A stretch of 9,290 nt of DNA. It comes from an uncultured Selenomonas sp. (GTDB lineage: Bacteria > Bacillota > Negativicutes > Selenomonadales > Selenomonadaceae). The translations under genes and the position numbers were made by a program. This document shows, one piece after another, positions 1-6,750 of this stretch. Position 1 is the stretch's first letter. Each line of letters opens with the position of its first letter. Below the pieces are notes generated by a model. It ran no database searches and had not been told where the DNA came from. It worked only from the letters and a program-made list of their open reading frames with translations. Location of the stretch: NCBI GenBank assembly GCA_937915915.1, contig CALGGN010000285.1:1-9290 (forward strand), read 5' to 3'.

Positions 1-24
1 CGCCCAGATTTTTGTCTTTGCCAC
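1..24 (-). CDS. Start of a fourth operon gene (partial), possibly a glycerophosphodiester phosphodiesterase
   Basis: Only eight codons are inside the window, read from a GTG start as M-A-K-T-K-I-W-A. The start lies one base after the TGA of the cytidylyltransferase/oxidoreductase gene. It is preceded by AGGAGG with nine bases of spacing, inside the last codons of that gene. This is a typical translationally coupled start, so a real gene is likely. The residues K-I-W-A resemble the N-terminus of many bacterial glycerophosphodiester phosphodiesterases, where W-A-H-R-G begins the catalytic region. That would fit the glycerol-phosphate theme of the operon. Eight residues are far too few for a firm call, so the product name is a guess while the existence of the gene is moderately secure. 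Confidence 0.45.
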
Positions 25-25
25 T

Positions 26-1378
26 TCACTTTGCCTCCTGCATTTGCTTTCTGGCAGCCAGGAATTTTTCCATGATCTCTGCCATGGCTATGCTTTCGGA
101 AGCGGTGAGCTTGAACTCGCTCTTGCCGTAGCCGTTGATGGTGGAGATGAAGTCGCTGAGCTCGTAGCGCAGGCCGCCTCCAAGGAAACGGGTGGAAATC
201 TTCTGGTTCTGTGTCCTATCCTCATAGCACACCTCAAACTCATGAGTGAGCCACCAAGGGGATGGCACCAGAATATATCCCTTGGTGCCGGAGATGAGAA
301 GCTGTCCTTCGGATTTCACCTTCAAGCCGGTCTTTGCCGTAGCTATGGCATCGGGATAGGTGAAATATGCCTTGGTGTAGACGTCCACCCCGTTCTCTGC
401 CAAAAACATCCTGAACTCCACATTCTCATAGTGAAGCCCTAGGATTTTCAGAATCGGCAGGATGGCGTAGCTGCCGAACTCCGTGAAGCTGCCGCCGCAT
501 TCCGTGTCCGTCAGCTCCCTGAGGCTGTCATGGGTCAGGCGAGTGAAGCAGGCTTCCACATCCCTTATTTCACCGATGGTGCCGCTCTTGACGGTGCTCA
601 AAAGTCGGATAAATCCCGGCGCATGGGCTGTCTTGATGGCCTCCATCAGCACGAGCTTTTTCTCTTTCGCCAGAGCATACAGCTCCTCCGCCTGCGCCCT
701 AGTCAAGCACAAAGGCTTTTCGCAGAGCACGTGCACGCCATGCTCCAAGGCATTCTTGGCGTAGGCGTAGTGGGTGGCATGGGGCGAAGCAATGTTTACG
801 GCATTGACCTTGCTGTAGAACTCCTCCTCATCGTCCGTGAAAAAGTCCAGCTTATGCTCTTCCGCAAAGCGTTCGGCGCTTTTGATGCGGGGATTGAATA
901 CCCCGTCAATGGAAAGGCCGCTGACAAATCGGGACTCGGGGACGAAGCGGCCTGCGATGCGGCCGCTGCCCATGATGCCCATGTGCACCAGCTCGTAGGC
1001 CTCGGCTCTCAGCATGGTGCTGGAGATGCCCTCGGTGCGGGGCAGGTAGGTGACCTCACAGTATTCCTTCAGGTAGTCGAAATGCCCTACCCAGTCGGAG
1101 CCTACCGTAAATATGTCCACCTGATATTTCTGTATGTCCTCCACTTTCTGCCCTACATGGTCTTCCACGATGATCTCATCGGCAAAGCCCGTGGCCTTGA
1201 CATTCTCGATGCGTCTCAGGATGGGGTCGATCAGGTTCAGCTTGCCCCGCTCCTCATCGAAGTGCTCCGTGGTGACACCCACGATGAGGTAGTCCCCCAA
1301 TGCCTTGGCACGTTGCAGCAGGCGGTAGTGCCCTTTATGGAAAAGGTCGAAGGAACCGTAGGTGATGACCTTCCTCAT
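26..1378 (-). CDS. Fusion of TagD-type cytidylyltransferase and Gfo/Idh/MocA oxidoreductase
   Basis: A 450-residue two-domain enzyme. Residues 1 to about 126 form a small nucleotidyltransferase of the glycerol-3-phosphate cytidylyltransferase (TagD) type: G-S-F-D-L-F-H-K-G-H at 8-17 holds the HxGH motif, and R-T-E-G-I-S-S-T at 114-121 matches the second family signature. Residues from about 131 form a Gfo/Idh/MocA NAD(P)-dependent oxidoreductase: nucleotide-binding G-S-G-R-I-A at 137-142, the family hallmark C-E-K-P-L at 219-223, and a G-G-S-F-T-E-F-G stretch at 295-302. Family knowledge predicts transfer of CMP from CTP to a polyol or glycerol phosphate, with the second domain oxidising or reducing a sugar or polyol. 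Which polyol is unknown. A longer frame opens at an ATG at 1435, but the start at 1378 is preferred. It begins the conserved M-R-K-V-I-T-Y-G-S-F strand and has GGGAGGG six bases upstream. It is the third gene of the operon. Confidence 0.85.
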   Translation of the reverse strand: MRKVITYGSFDLFHKGHYRLLQRAKALGDYLIVGVTTEHFDEERGKLNLIDPILRRIENVKATGFADEIIVEDHVGQKVEDIQKYQVDIFTVGSDWVGHFDYLKEYCEVTYLPRTEGISSTMLRAEAYELVHMGIMGSGRIAGRFVPESRFVSGLSIDGVFNPRIKSAERFAEEHKLDFFTDDEEEFYSKVNAVNIASPHATHYAYAKNALEHGVHVLCEKPLCLTRAQAEELYALAKEKKLVLMEAIKTAHAPGFIRLLSTVKSGTIGEIRDVEACFTRLTHDSLRELTDTECGGSFTEFGSYAILPILKILGLHYENVEFRMFLAENGVDVYTKAYFTYPDAIATAKTGLKVKSEGQLLISGTKGYILVPSPWWLTHEFEVCYEDRTQNQKISTRFLGGGLRYELSDFISTINGYGKSEFKLTASESIAMAEIMEKFLAARKQMQEAK

Positions 1379-1384
1379 TGACTG

Positions 1385-1391
1385 CCCTCCC
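1385..1391 (-). promoter_or_regulatory. Ribosome binding site that fixes the start at 1378
   Basis: GGGAGGG on the minus strand, six bases before the ATG at 1378. It favours this start over the upstream in-frame ATG at 1435, whose surrounding sequence comes from the inserted hairpin repeat. Confidence 0.7.
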
Positions 1392-1427
1392 TTGTTATCC
1401 TTGCTATTATTGTTGATCCAGCGTGAC

Positions 1428-1478
1428 CACCTCATCCGTCAGTCCTTCGGACTGCCACCTTCCCCATAGGGGAAGGCT
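1428..1478 (-). repeat. Double-hairpin intergenic repeat (Firmicutes MITE-like element)
   Basis: Two adjacent perfect inverted repeats. CCTTCCCC at 1458-1465 pairs with GGGGAAGG at 1469-1476 around a three-base loop (eight pairs). CAGTCC at 1440-1445 pairs with GGACTG at 1449-1454 around a three-base loop (six pairs). A GGATGAGGTGG flank follows on the minus strand. The layout (GGGGAAGG stem, then GTGGC, a variable short hairpin, then GACGGATGAGGTGG) matches a short dispersed repeat I recall as abundant between genes in gut Firmicutes. That is from memory and not searched. No second copy is seen in this window. It overlaps the 3' end of the metallophosphoesterase gene, supplying its stop codon, and separates it from the next gene. 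The outer limits are approximate. Confidence 0.7.
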
Positions 1479-2788
1479 CTGTCATGGCCCGCGCCGAAGC
1501 GTATGAAATGCAGCTTTCCGCTGTTCGTGATAATCAGGATATCCCAAAGCTCCTGGCTTGCTTCCCCCAAAACTCTGGCAGGGGTGAAGCTCCCCTCTAC
1601 CTTGCACTCGGTCATGTCCTCACATTTGGCGCAGCCTATGGCGATGATGGGAAATTGCTTTTTTCCCTGCCATGGATAGACAAAATCCGCATGGGCATGG
1701 CCGTGGATGTACGCCAGCATCTGTGCCTCGCTGCTGTCAAGCGCTTGCAGCAGCAAACTGCCGTTGCGTATTTCCTCCGACCAAGGATCAAGCTCCGGCA
1801 GTGGAGCATCATGGGAGAAAACCAATACACGCCAGCTATCTGGCGTTTCCTTGAGTGTCTCCCGCACCCAGGCAACTTGAGTTAAGTCGAAACCATAGCG
1901 CGGCCTTGATTCATTTTCATAGGCACTAAGGAATAAGCAGCGGAGCCTTTGCTCAGGAAAGTCTACATGGTAGTAAGTTTTGTCCTTGTCCCGCTTCCAC
2001 TTCCCTGCCCCTGCCTGATACAGATCTGCCTGCTCGTGAAGGGGCATGACATCGGGGTTGCCGTGGAAATAGTTGGCATCGTGGTTCCCCGGCACGATGT
2101 GCACCGGTACATTCAACTGCTGCAAATCCTTCAGCATGGAGGAAACGTAAAACCCGGTCATGGCTCTGGAGACCGTGCCATCTGTGAGATCCCCCAGATG
2201 CACCACACCGTCAAAGTGAACCTTTTCTTGCAGTGCCACGAGATTTGCCGCCGTATCTTGCCATGTGCCGTTTACCGTGGCATGTGTGTCTGCCAATACT
2301 GCCAGCACCAAGTCTCCCTCGGAGCGAAGAAGATTGACTTTTTCCGCTGCCTGTTGCACTTCTTCAAGAAATACGCTGGGCGTTCCCTTGACAGCAGTCG
2401 AAGCATACGCGACAATCTCCCTCACTGCTTCGGCATCAGTCTCTGTGATCGCCTCCCCATCCACACGCCGCAGACAGAGCCTGAAATAGCAGAGACTGTC
2501 GAAGACAAAATCTTCCTCGCCGAACTCCATCCTTGAGGAAGCGCTATCATAGGTGCCCCAAATCTGCTCGGGGGCGTAGTCATAAGTGTGGATGTATTTA
2601 TCTGCCAGTTCCAGCCTGTAGCAGGCCACTCCATAGCGGTAATGACGGTCAAGCAGGTGAAGCCTGCTGCCCTTGTCCGCAAGGCAGAATCCCTCGGTTG
2701 CCATCAGATGGGGAAATCCACGTTCCAGACAGCCATTTTCCGGGTTCAAGCCGAAACCTGCCGTGGCCTCCAGTCTTTCCTTTTCCAT
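1439..2788 (-). CDS. Calcineurin-like metallophosphoesterase
   Basis: A 449-residue protein, predicted cytoplasmic because no signal peptide or membrane segment is seen. All metal-binding motifs of the calcineurin-like phosphoesterase fold are present in order: D-T-H at 167-169, G-D-L-T-D at 199-203, G-N-H-D at 234-237, a histidine in F-S-H-D at 326, and G-H-A-H at 363-366. The enzyme should therefore hydrolyse a phosphomonoester or phosphodiester with a two-metal centre. The first 155 or so residues carry no domain I recognise. The start at 2788 is chosen because its ATG shares a base with the TGA of the upstream gene (TGATG) and has CAGGAGG eight bases upstream; longer frames lack this. The last 13 residues (437-449) are encoded by the inserted hairpin repeat and are probably not ancestral. 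In this operon a role in trimming or recycling a phosphate-linked glycan or lipid is plausible but unproven. Confidence 0.88.
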   Translation of the reverse strand: MEKERLEATAGFGLNPENGCLERGFPHLMATEGFCLADKGSRLHLLDRHYRYGVACYRLELADKYIHTYDYAPEQIWGTYDSASSRMEFGEEDFVFDSLCYFRLCLRRVDGEAITETDAEAVREIVAYASTAVKGTPSVFLEEVQQAAEKVNLLRSEGDLVLAVLADTHATVNGTWQDTAANLVALQEKVHFDGVVHLGDLTDGTVSRAMTGFYVSSMLKDLQQLNVPVHIVPGNHDANYFHGNPDVMPLHEQADLYQAGAGKWKRDKDKTYYHVDFPEQRLRCLFLSAYENESRPRYGFDLTQVAWVRETLKETPDSWRVLVFSHDAPLPELDPWSEEIRNGSLLLQALDSSEAQMLAYIHGHAHADFVYPWQGKKQFPIIAIGCAKCEDMTECKVEGSFTPARVLGEASQELWDILIITNSGKLHFIRFGAGHDRAFPYGEGGSPKD

Positions 2789-5403
2789 CACCCCAGCCTC
2801 CTGAGGGCTTCTTCCTTGACCTTCTCCCCGCAAGTGCCGTCCACGTTGTTGGCCAGCTCTGACCACGCCTTGCGCTGCTTGTCCCGGTCATGGCGGCCGG
2901 ATTTCACATAATCGATAAACCGGCTGACAGACCGATAGGCGCGGTGCTCGGTGGTGGCATAGGGCACATCCAGCCCCACCTTGGTAAAGGATTCCTCCAT
3001 GGCGGGCTGCCATTCCCTCATCTGTATCTCTGTCAGCCTGCAGGGCTGCTCCCGATAGGTGCGGGTACGGAAATCATACCAGTAAAGACGGTTGTCATAG
3101 GTGAACTGGATCGCCCACTCCGGCAGATCCTCATCCCAAGGCCTGCGCCCCGGAATCCATTCGCCGCCGAAGCTGGTGATGGGGGACTGCTGGAGGAAAT
3201 AGTTGGATCGCCTCTCCTCCCAGCCAAAGGGCAGGTTCATGTCCACTTTCTCCAGTCTTTTCTCAGCCATATCCAAACGCAGGGCCATGTTTCCATAAGC
3301 AGGCATCAGCCAGATATAGCCATCCAACCTGATAATGCCTGAGAACTTGTACTGGTCCGTGAAATTCCACCAGTCCGTCTGGCAGTCATAATCTGCCGGA
3401 TAGGCTTCCTCCCCCAGCACCTCGCACGCTCCTGTATTGGCATCCCATCGACGGATTTTCTTTGTCCGCCACGGGAACAGCCAGTAGATGCCGGATCCGT
3501 ACTTTTCTTCCACCATGCCGCAACAGTCCGTATCCTCCGGTCCCACTGCCTGCCAAGAATACTCCCCTGTGGCTAGGTCAAAAAGCATGACCCGGTTGGA
3601 CTGTCGAGCAGACATATAGACGAGATTCGGATAGGAACGCCATGCACAAGGCCCCAAAAGCTCCATATGCTGGGCCGTGACCGTAGGCAGGATTTCCTGC
3701 AGGCATTCCTTGTAATAGGTCAGTTCCCCGGTCTCTTCGTCCAGACGCACCATCGCCGGATAGCGGTTGGGCAGGAAGAAGAGATAATGCTCATATTTCA
3801 GGATGCCGCCAAAGTTCCCGAATTCCAAGGGATTATTGAAAGGAATGTCCTGCCTTTCCCCGGTGCTTTCGTCATAGACGCAGATAGACTCCGCACTGCC
3901 CGGTGAGAAATAAAACCTGCGGTCATCCTCATCCCGCAGAAAGGAGCCGTAATTCTTGCTGGCAGGCGTCCTGCCGAAATCCAGCAGAGTCTCTATGTCC
4001 CCTGTGCTGCGCCTCATGCGGCAGAACTTGTTGTAGAGCGGCACCATAAAATAGCTGTAATCCTTGTCATAGATATGGGCGCCTATCTGCAGCGCACACC
4101 GCTCCTCCACAGAGGGTTCCCGGTGCAGCATCCAGTCATCAGCCAAGAAAACAGGTTTCCCCGCATAGCCGAACATGCTGACCACAGAGGAGGATCCCTC
4201 GCCCAAATATCCGTCACAGATAGCCATGGTCATGTCCAGATCCGGGGTATCATCGAAGATGCCAATATCCTGGGATATATAAAGGTTCTTTAGATTCACA
4301 TATTCATCCAGAAGCTCCGGTCGCAAGGAACTGATGCAGGACTCCATCAGTGGATGCGGACGCCAGATAAGAGCCACGTCCCTGCGTCTCTGGAAGGTTC
4401 CGAAGATGTAGCGCATCTTCTTCAGGAAGCGCCCGCCCTGCTGCAAAACGCCGGAAATGCTGGTGTTGTAGAAAATCACCTTGCGATCGGCGATGTAATC
4501 AAGCCACGCTTTCGGCACATCGGGATGCTGCTCGCAGTAATACACCCGGTCTATCTTCGGAGAACCCAAGGGCACCAGTTTCTCCTCCGGCACATAATCC
4601 TCAAAGCAGCGGATTTCATTCTCCTTAATCTCTGAAAACTGCATAGGAGCAATCTCCATGCGCTCCTTCTGCACCACCATGAAATCCATGTCCTGATACA
4701 CAGACTGGACGGCATGCATTTCCGGCCATCGCCTACCCGTCACGAAATAGGGCACATAGACCAACAAATCCGTGCACTTCCGCAGGTTTTGAGAATAGTA
4801 TGCAGAGTCCACGGAGGTCGCCTTGTTGAACTTATCATATGGATTATGTATAAAAATAGCATCCGGATGCATCTGCTCCAGATCAACCGTCTGCCAATCC
4901 AAAGTCGGCACATCCTTCGGAAATCCATCCCTTTCACAGTGCCACTCCTTAGCTGTCCCATCAGGATTTCTGTCACAGTAAGGGATGGGAATCACGTAGG
5001 CAATGCAGTGATCCCCGTCCTCATAGGCTGCCCGCCAGATGCTCTCCAAACTGTCCCACATACTAACTTTATATGGTAAAAAGCAGATCTCTTTTTTGAA
5101 CTTCGTCTCTTTGGTAGTTTCCACCACAATGTGCCGCAAAAGCTCCCGACACAGAGAAAGCATCTCCTGTGCATCATTCCCCGCGTCACCGGATTGTATC
5201 TGACGGAAAGCCATGATGAGGTCATCATATATCTCCCCATATTTCTCATAGGTAATCTGAGGCAATCCCTTTTTGCACAAAGCCTGTGCTTCCTTCATTC
5301 TCTGCAAAAGAACGTGAGCGTCCCGAAAGTTCCCCTCTGCGGCCAATTCAAGGGCTACATCGACGCTTTTCAGTTTTGATAAAAGCCTGTTCTGTATCGC
5401 CAT
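2788..5403 (-). CDS. CDP-glycerol glycerophosphotransferase-like GT-B enzyme fused to a beta-propeller-like domain
   Basis: An 871-residue soluble protein, first gene of the operon. Residues 1-105 are mostly helical. Residues 105-475 resemble the TagF/CDP-glycerol glycerophosphotransferase fold: a V-P-L-G-S-P-K-I-D segment at 277-285 in the place of the family's GxPR-type loop, R-P-H-P at 348-351, and D-G-Y-L-G-E-G-S-S-S-V at 397-407 followed by G-K-P-V-F at 415-419, like the donor-binding S-D-Y-S-S-V...GKP region. Residues about 490-790 carry six related strand-turn units with D-x-x-T-G-E-like turns at 511, 555, 609, 654, 711 and 777, rich in W and Y. This suggests a six-bladed propeller. 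A charged helical tail follows. The likely role is transfer of a polyol or glycerol phosphate from a CDP donor to an envelope glycan. The propeller may bind the acceptor. The start has AGGAG eight bases upstream. The GT assignment is moderately sure, the substrate unknown. Confidence 0.75.
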   Translation of the reverse strand: MAIQNRLLSKLKSVDVALELAAEGNFRDAHVLLQRMKEAQALCKKGLPQITYEKYGEIYDDLIMAFRQIQSGDAGNDAQEMLSLCRELLRHIVVETTKETKFKKEICFLPYKVSMWDSLESIWRAAYEDGDHCIAYVIPIPYCDRNPDGTAKEWHCERDGFPKDVPTLDWQTVDLEQMHPDAIFIHNPYDKFNKATSVDSAYYSQNLRKCTDLLVYVPYFVTGRRWPEMHAVQSVYQDMDFMVVQKERMEIAPMQFSEIKENEIRCFEDYVPEEKLVPLGSPKIDRVYYCEQHPDVPKAWLDYIADRKVIFYNTSISGVLQQGGRFLKKMRYIFGTFQRRRDVALIWRPHPLMESCISSLRPELLDEYVNLKNLYISQDIGIFDDTPDLDMTMAICDGYLGEGSSSVVSMFGYAGKPVFLADDWMLHREPSVEERCALQIGAHIYDKDYSYFMVPLYNKFCRMRRSTGDIETLLDFGRTPASKNYGSFLRDEDDRRFYFSPGSAESICVYDESTGERQDIPFNNPLEFGNFGGILKYEHYLFFLPNRYPAMVRLDEETGELTYYKECLQEILPTVTAQHMELLGPCAWRSYPNLVYMSARQSNRVMLFDLATGEYSWQAVGPEDTDCCGMVEEKYGSGIYWLFPWRTKKIRRWDANTGACEVLGEEAYPADYDCQTDWWNFTDQYKFSGIIRLDGYIWLMPAYGNMALRLDMAEKRLEKVDMNLPFGWEERRSNYFLQQSPITSFGGEWIPGRRPWDEDLPEWAIQFTYDNRLYWYDFRTRTYREQPCRLTEIQMREWQPAMEESFTKVGLDVPYATTEHRAYRSVSRFIDYVKSGRHDRDKQRKAWSELANNVDGTCGEKVKEEALRRLG
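3034..3936 (-). repeat. Six degenerate propeller-like protein repeats (within the 871-residue protein)
   Basis: Turns at residues 511 (DESTGERQ), 555 (DEETGELT), 609 (DLATGEYS), 654 (DANTGACE), 711 (DMAEKRLE) and 777 (DFRTRTYR) recur every 44 to 66 residues, each preceded by a hydrophobic strand. The spacing and the D-x-x-T-G turn are typical of beta-propeller blades of the Kelch/PQQ type. The last two copies are degenerate. The limits are approximate, and the blade count of six is what can be seen by eye. Confidence 0.55.
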
Positions 5404-5483
5404 CTGACACGCTCCTGTATTTTCATGGAATCACATAATAGCCTTATATGGCAAGCCACCAACAACCCCCACGGGCTAGGTTC

Positions 5484-5512
5484 ATTATACCTTTCTTTGC
5501 AGTTTGTGTCAA
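5484..5512 (-). promoter_or_regulatory. Consensus sigma-A promoter of the glycerophosphotransferase operon
   Basis: On the minus strand a perfect -35 box TTGACA (5507-5512) and a perfect -10 box TATAAT (5484-5489) are separated by exactly 17 bases. The predicted transcription start is near 5477, giving an untranslated leader of about 75 bases before the ATG at 5403. This is the only strong promoter seen for the left-hand operon. Confidence 0.88.
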
Positions 5513-5513
5513 T

Positions 5514-5527
5514 TGTGAAAAATCACA
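5514..5527 (-). promoter_or_regulatory. Palindromic operator-like site next to the -35 box
   Basis: TGTGATTTTTCACA is a perfect TGTGA/TCACA inverted repeat with a four-base centre, one base upstream of the -35 box. Its centre lies about 41 to 44 bases before the predicted transcription start, a position used by class II activators of the CRP/FNR family. The half-sites resemble CRP sites and the four-base gap resembles FNR sites. The regulator is not identified, and repression by blocking polymerase is equally possible. Confidence 0.45.
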
Positions 5528-5600
5528 CATCTCCCCGGTGCTGCCATCCTTTTCCGCTTCTTAACCGCATCCCGAATTTGCTCCAAAAAAGCACCGTCTT

Positions 5601-5648
5601 AAAAAGAAAGAGGATCCCGTTCCCTGCTTCGGATGGGATCCTCTTTTT
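5601..5648 (-). terminator. Intrinsic terminator after the secreted-protein gene (possibly bidirectional)
   Basis: AAAGAGGATCCC (5607-5618) and GGGATCCTCTTT (5635-5646) form a perfect 12-pair stem with a 16-base loop. On the minus strand it is followed by TTTCTTTTT-like T-rich sequence, and on the plus strand by TTTTT. It lies about 20 bases after the stop of the secreted-protein gene and insulates it from the operon promoter downstream. Confidence 0.88.
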
Positions 5649-5665
5649 GATGTCATTTATACTTA

Positions 5666-6616
5666 CTATTTGTTCACCGCAGAAACAATCTCAGCATTTA
5701 CATCTGCGAAGATATTGGCCTCCTGCGCACTGTTCTTCACCGTGGCCGGAATGACTGCGTGCTTGGCAGAGCCATCATTCTTCACCAGATAGACCTGCAA
5801 GGTGTAATAGTACCCAATAGAAGCCAGCAGGTCAGTTTCCTCCTTGCTCAGGGAAATCTTGCCCTGATAGGAGTCCTGCAGCACGGCCTTGGCATAATTG
5901 CGCATAACGTCCGTGAGATCTGCTGTCACCACGGCTGTTTTTCCGGTTTTTGAGTCCACCGTCCAGGCACACTTGGGATTGCTTTCGGCCAAGGCTGCAT
6001 TGAGATAGTTCACAGTTGCCAAGGCATCCTTTTGATCTGCCTCGCTCATCGTAGCGATGCGATCCCTGACTGCCTTGTCCCTAACCTCGGAAAGAGCCTT
6101 GCCGTCAAAGGTGAGCTGCATGCGCATCTGGCCGTTGCCCGCATCCTCGCACTGCACATCCGTCACGGTGGCAGCGTACTTCCGTTTGGTGTCCCGGTCA
6201 TCGGATGTGACCGCATCGATCAGCCAGGAAAAACCTCCGAGGATGTTTTCTTTCTGCCACACATTGCCGCGCTTCCCGTAAAAAACGACGACATTGCCCG
6301 AGCGCTCCGCATAGAAGGGCATTTCATACTGCTGGGTCTGCTCCGCGGCCAGATTCGTATAGCTCCAGCTCAGCTTCCCATCAGCCACCGCAGAACCATC
6401 CTGCGACAGCTGGCCATCGGATATAACATTGGACTGGAAGGTCGGCCCGCTGAACATCAGTTCCAAATGAAACCCTTTGGACTCGTTCACGTCCTGCAGA
6501 TACGCCCCTCGAAAAGCCTGCATATCCGCCTCTGCTGCCAAAGCCCTGCTGCCGCCGAAGGTCAGTCCCAGAACTGCCGCCAGCAAGGTGAAAACCGCGA
6601 AAAACTTCATTCTCAT
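5666..6616 (-). CDS. Exported protein of unknown function
   Basis: A 316-residue protein with a classical signal peptide: M-R-M-K-F at the N-terminus, a hydrophobic core at about 5-20, and A-L-A at 25-27 as a signal peptidase I site. There is no lipobox cysteine, so it is likely released outside the membrane or into the periplasm. The mature part alternates short strands with polar turns, for example around 47-135, with W, Y and F-rich strands. By eye it recalls LolA/LppX-like lipid-binding folds, but this is only an impression. Two cysteines, 156 and 216, could form a disulfide. The start at 6616 is preferred over an upstream in-frame ATG because GAGGAGG lies eight bases before it and the signal peptide then begins correctly. 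It follows codY by 134 bases, with no strong promoter seen between them, and ends at a strong terminator. Confidence 0.75.
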   Translation of the reverse strand: MRMKFFAVFTLLAAVLGLTFGGSRALAAEADMQAFRGAYLQDVNESKGFHLELMFSGPTFQSNVISDGQLSQDGSAVADGKLSWSYTNLAAEQTQQYEMPFYAERSGNVVVFYGKRGNVWQKENILGGFSWLIDAVTSDDRDTKRKYAATVTDVQCEDAGNGQMRMQLTFDGKALSEVRDKAVRDRIATMSEADQKDALATVNYLNAALAESNPKCAWTVDSKTGKTAVVTADLTDVMRNYAKAVLQDSYQGKISLSKEETDLLASIGYYYTLQVYLVKNDGSAKHAVIPATVKNSAQEANIFADVNAEIVSAVNK

Positions 6617-6750
6617 GATACATTCCTCCTCGTGAATCGAAAACATTGGAACATAAAATATCTTCACGCATGTTATGATTCTGCATCAAAAGGATATTTC
6701 CTTCCTTACTGCCGGAAAATTTTCGCACCACTCATGCTGCGTCGCTCTCA

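Noticed and set aside
530..1381. Plus-strand open frame of 283 codons opposite the cytidylyltransferase/oxidoreductase gene
   Set aside because: It is antisense to a gene with clear motifs, has no recognisable domain, and its His/Leu/Gly-rich composition is typical of a shadow frame.
5519..5596. Short stop-free minus-strand frame reading L-E-Q-I-R-D-A-V-K-K-R-K-R-M-A-A-P-G, possible gene remnant
   Set aside because: It is under 30 codons, without a start codon preceded by a ribosome binding site, and overlaps the operator region. The length is well within chance.
6686..6705. Weak hairpin AAGGA/TCCTT followed by TTTT after codY as a terminator
   Set aside because: The stem has only five A/T-rich pairs and the T-run is short, so it is unlikely to terminate transcription.
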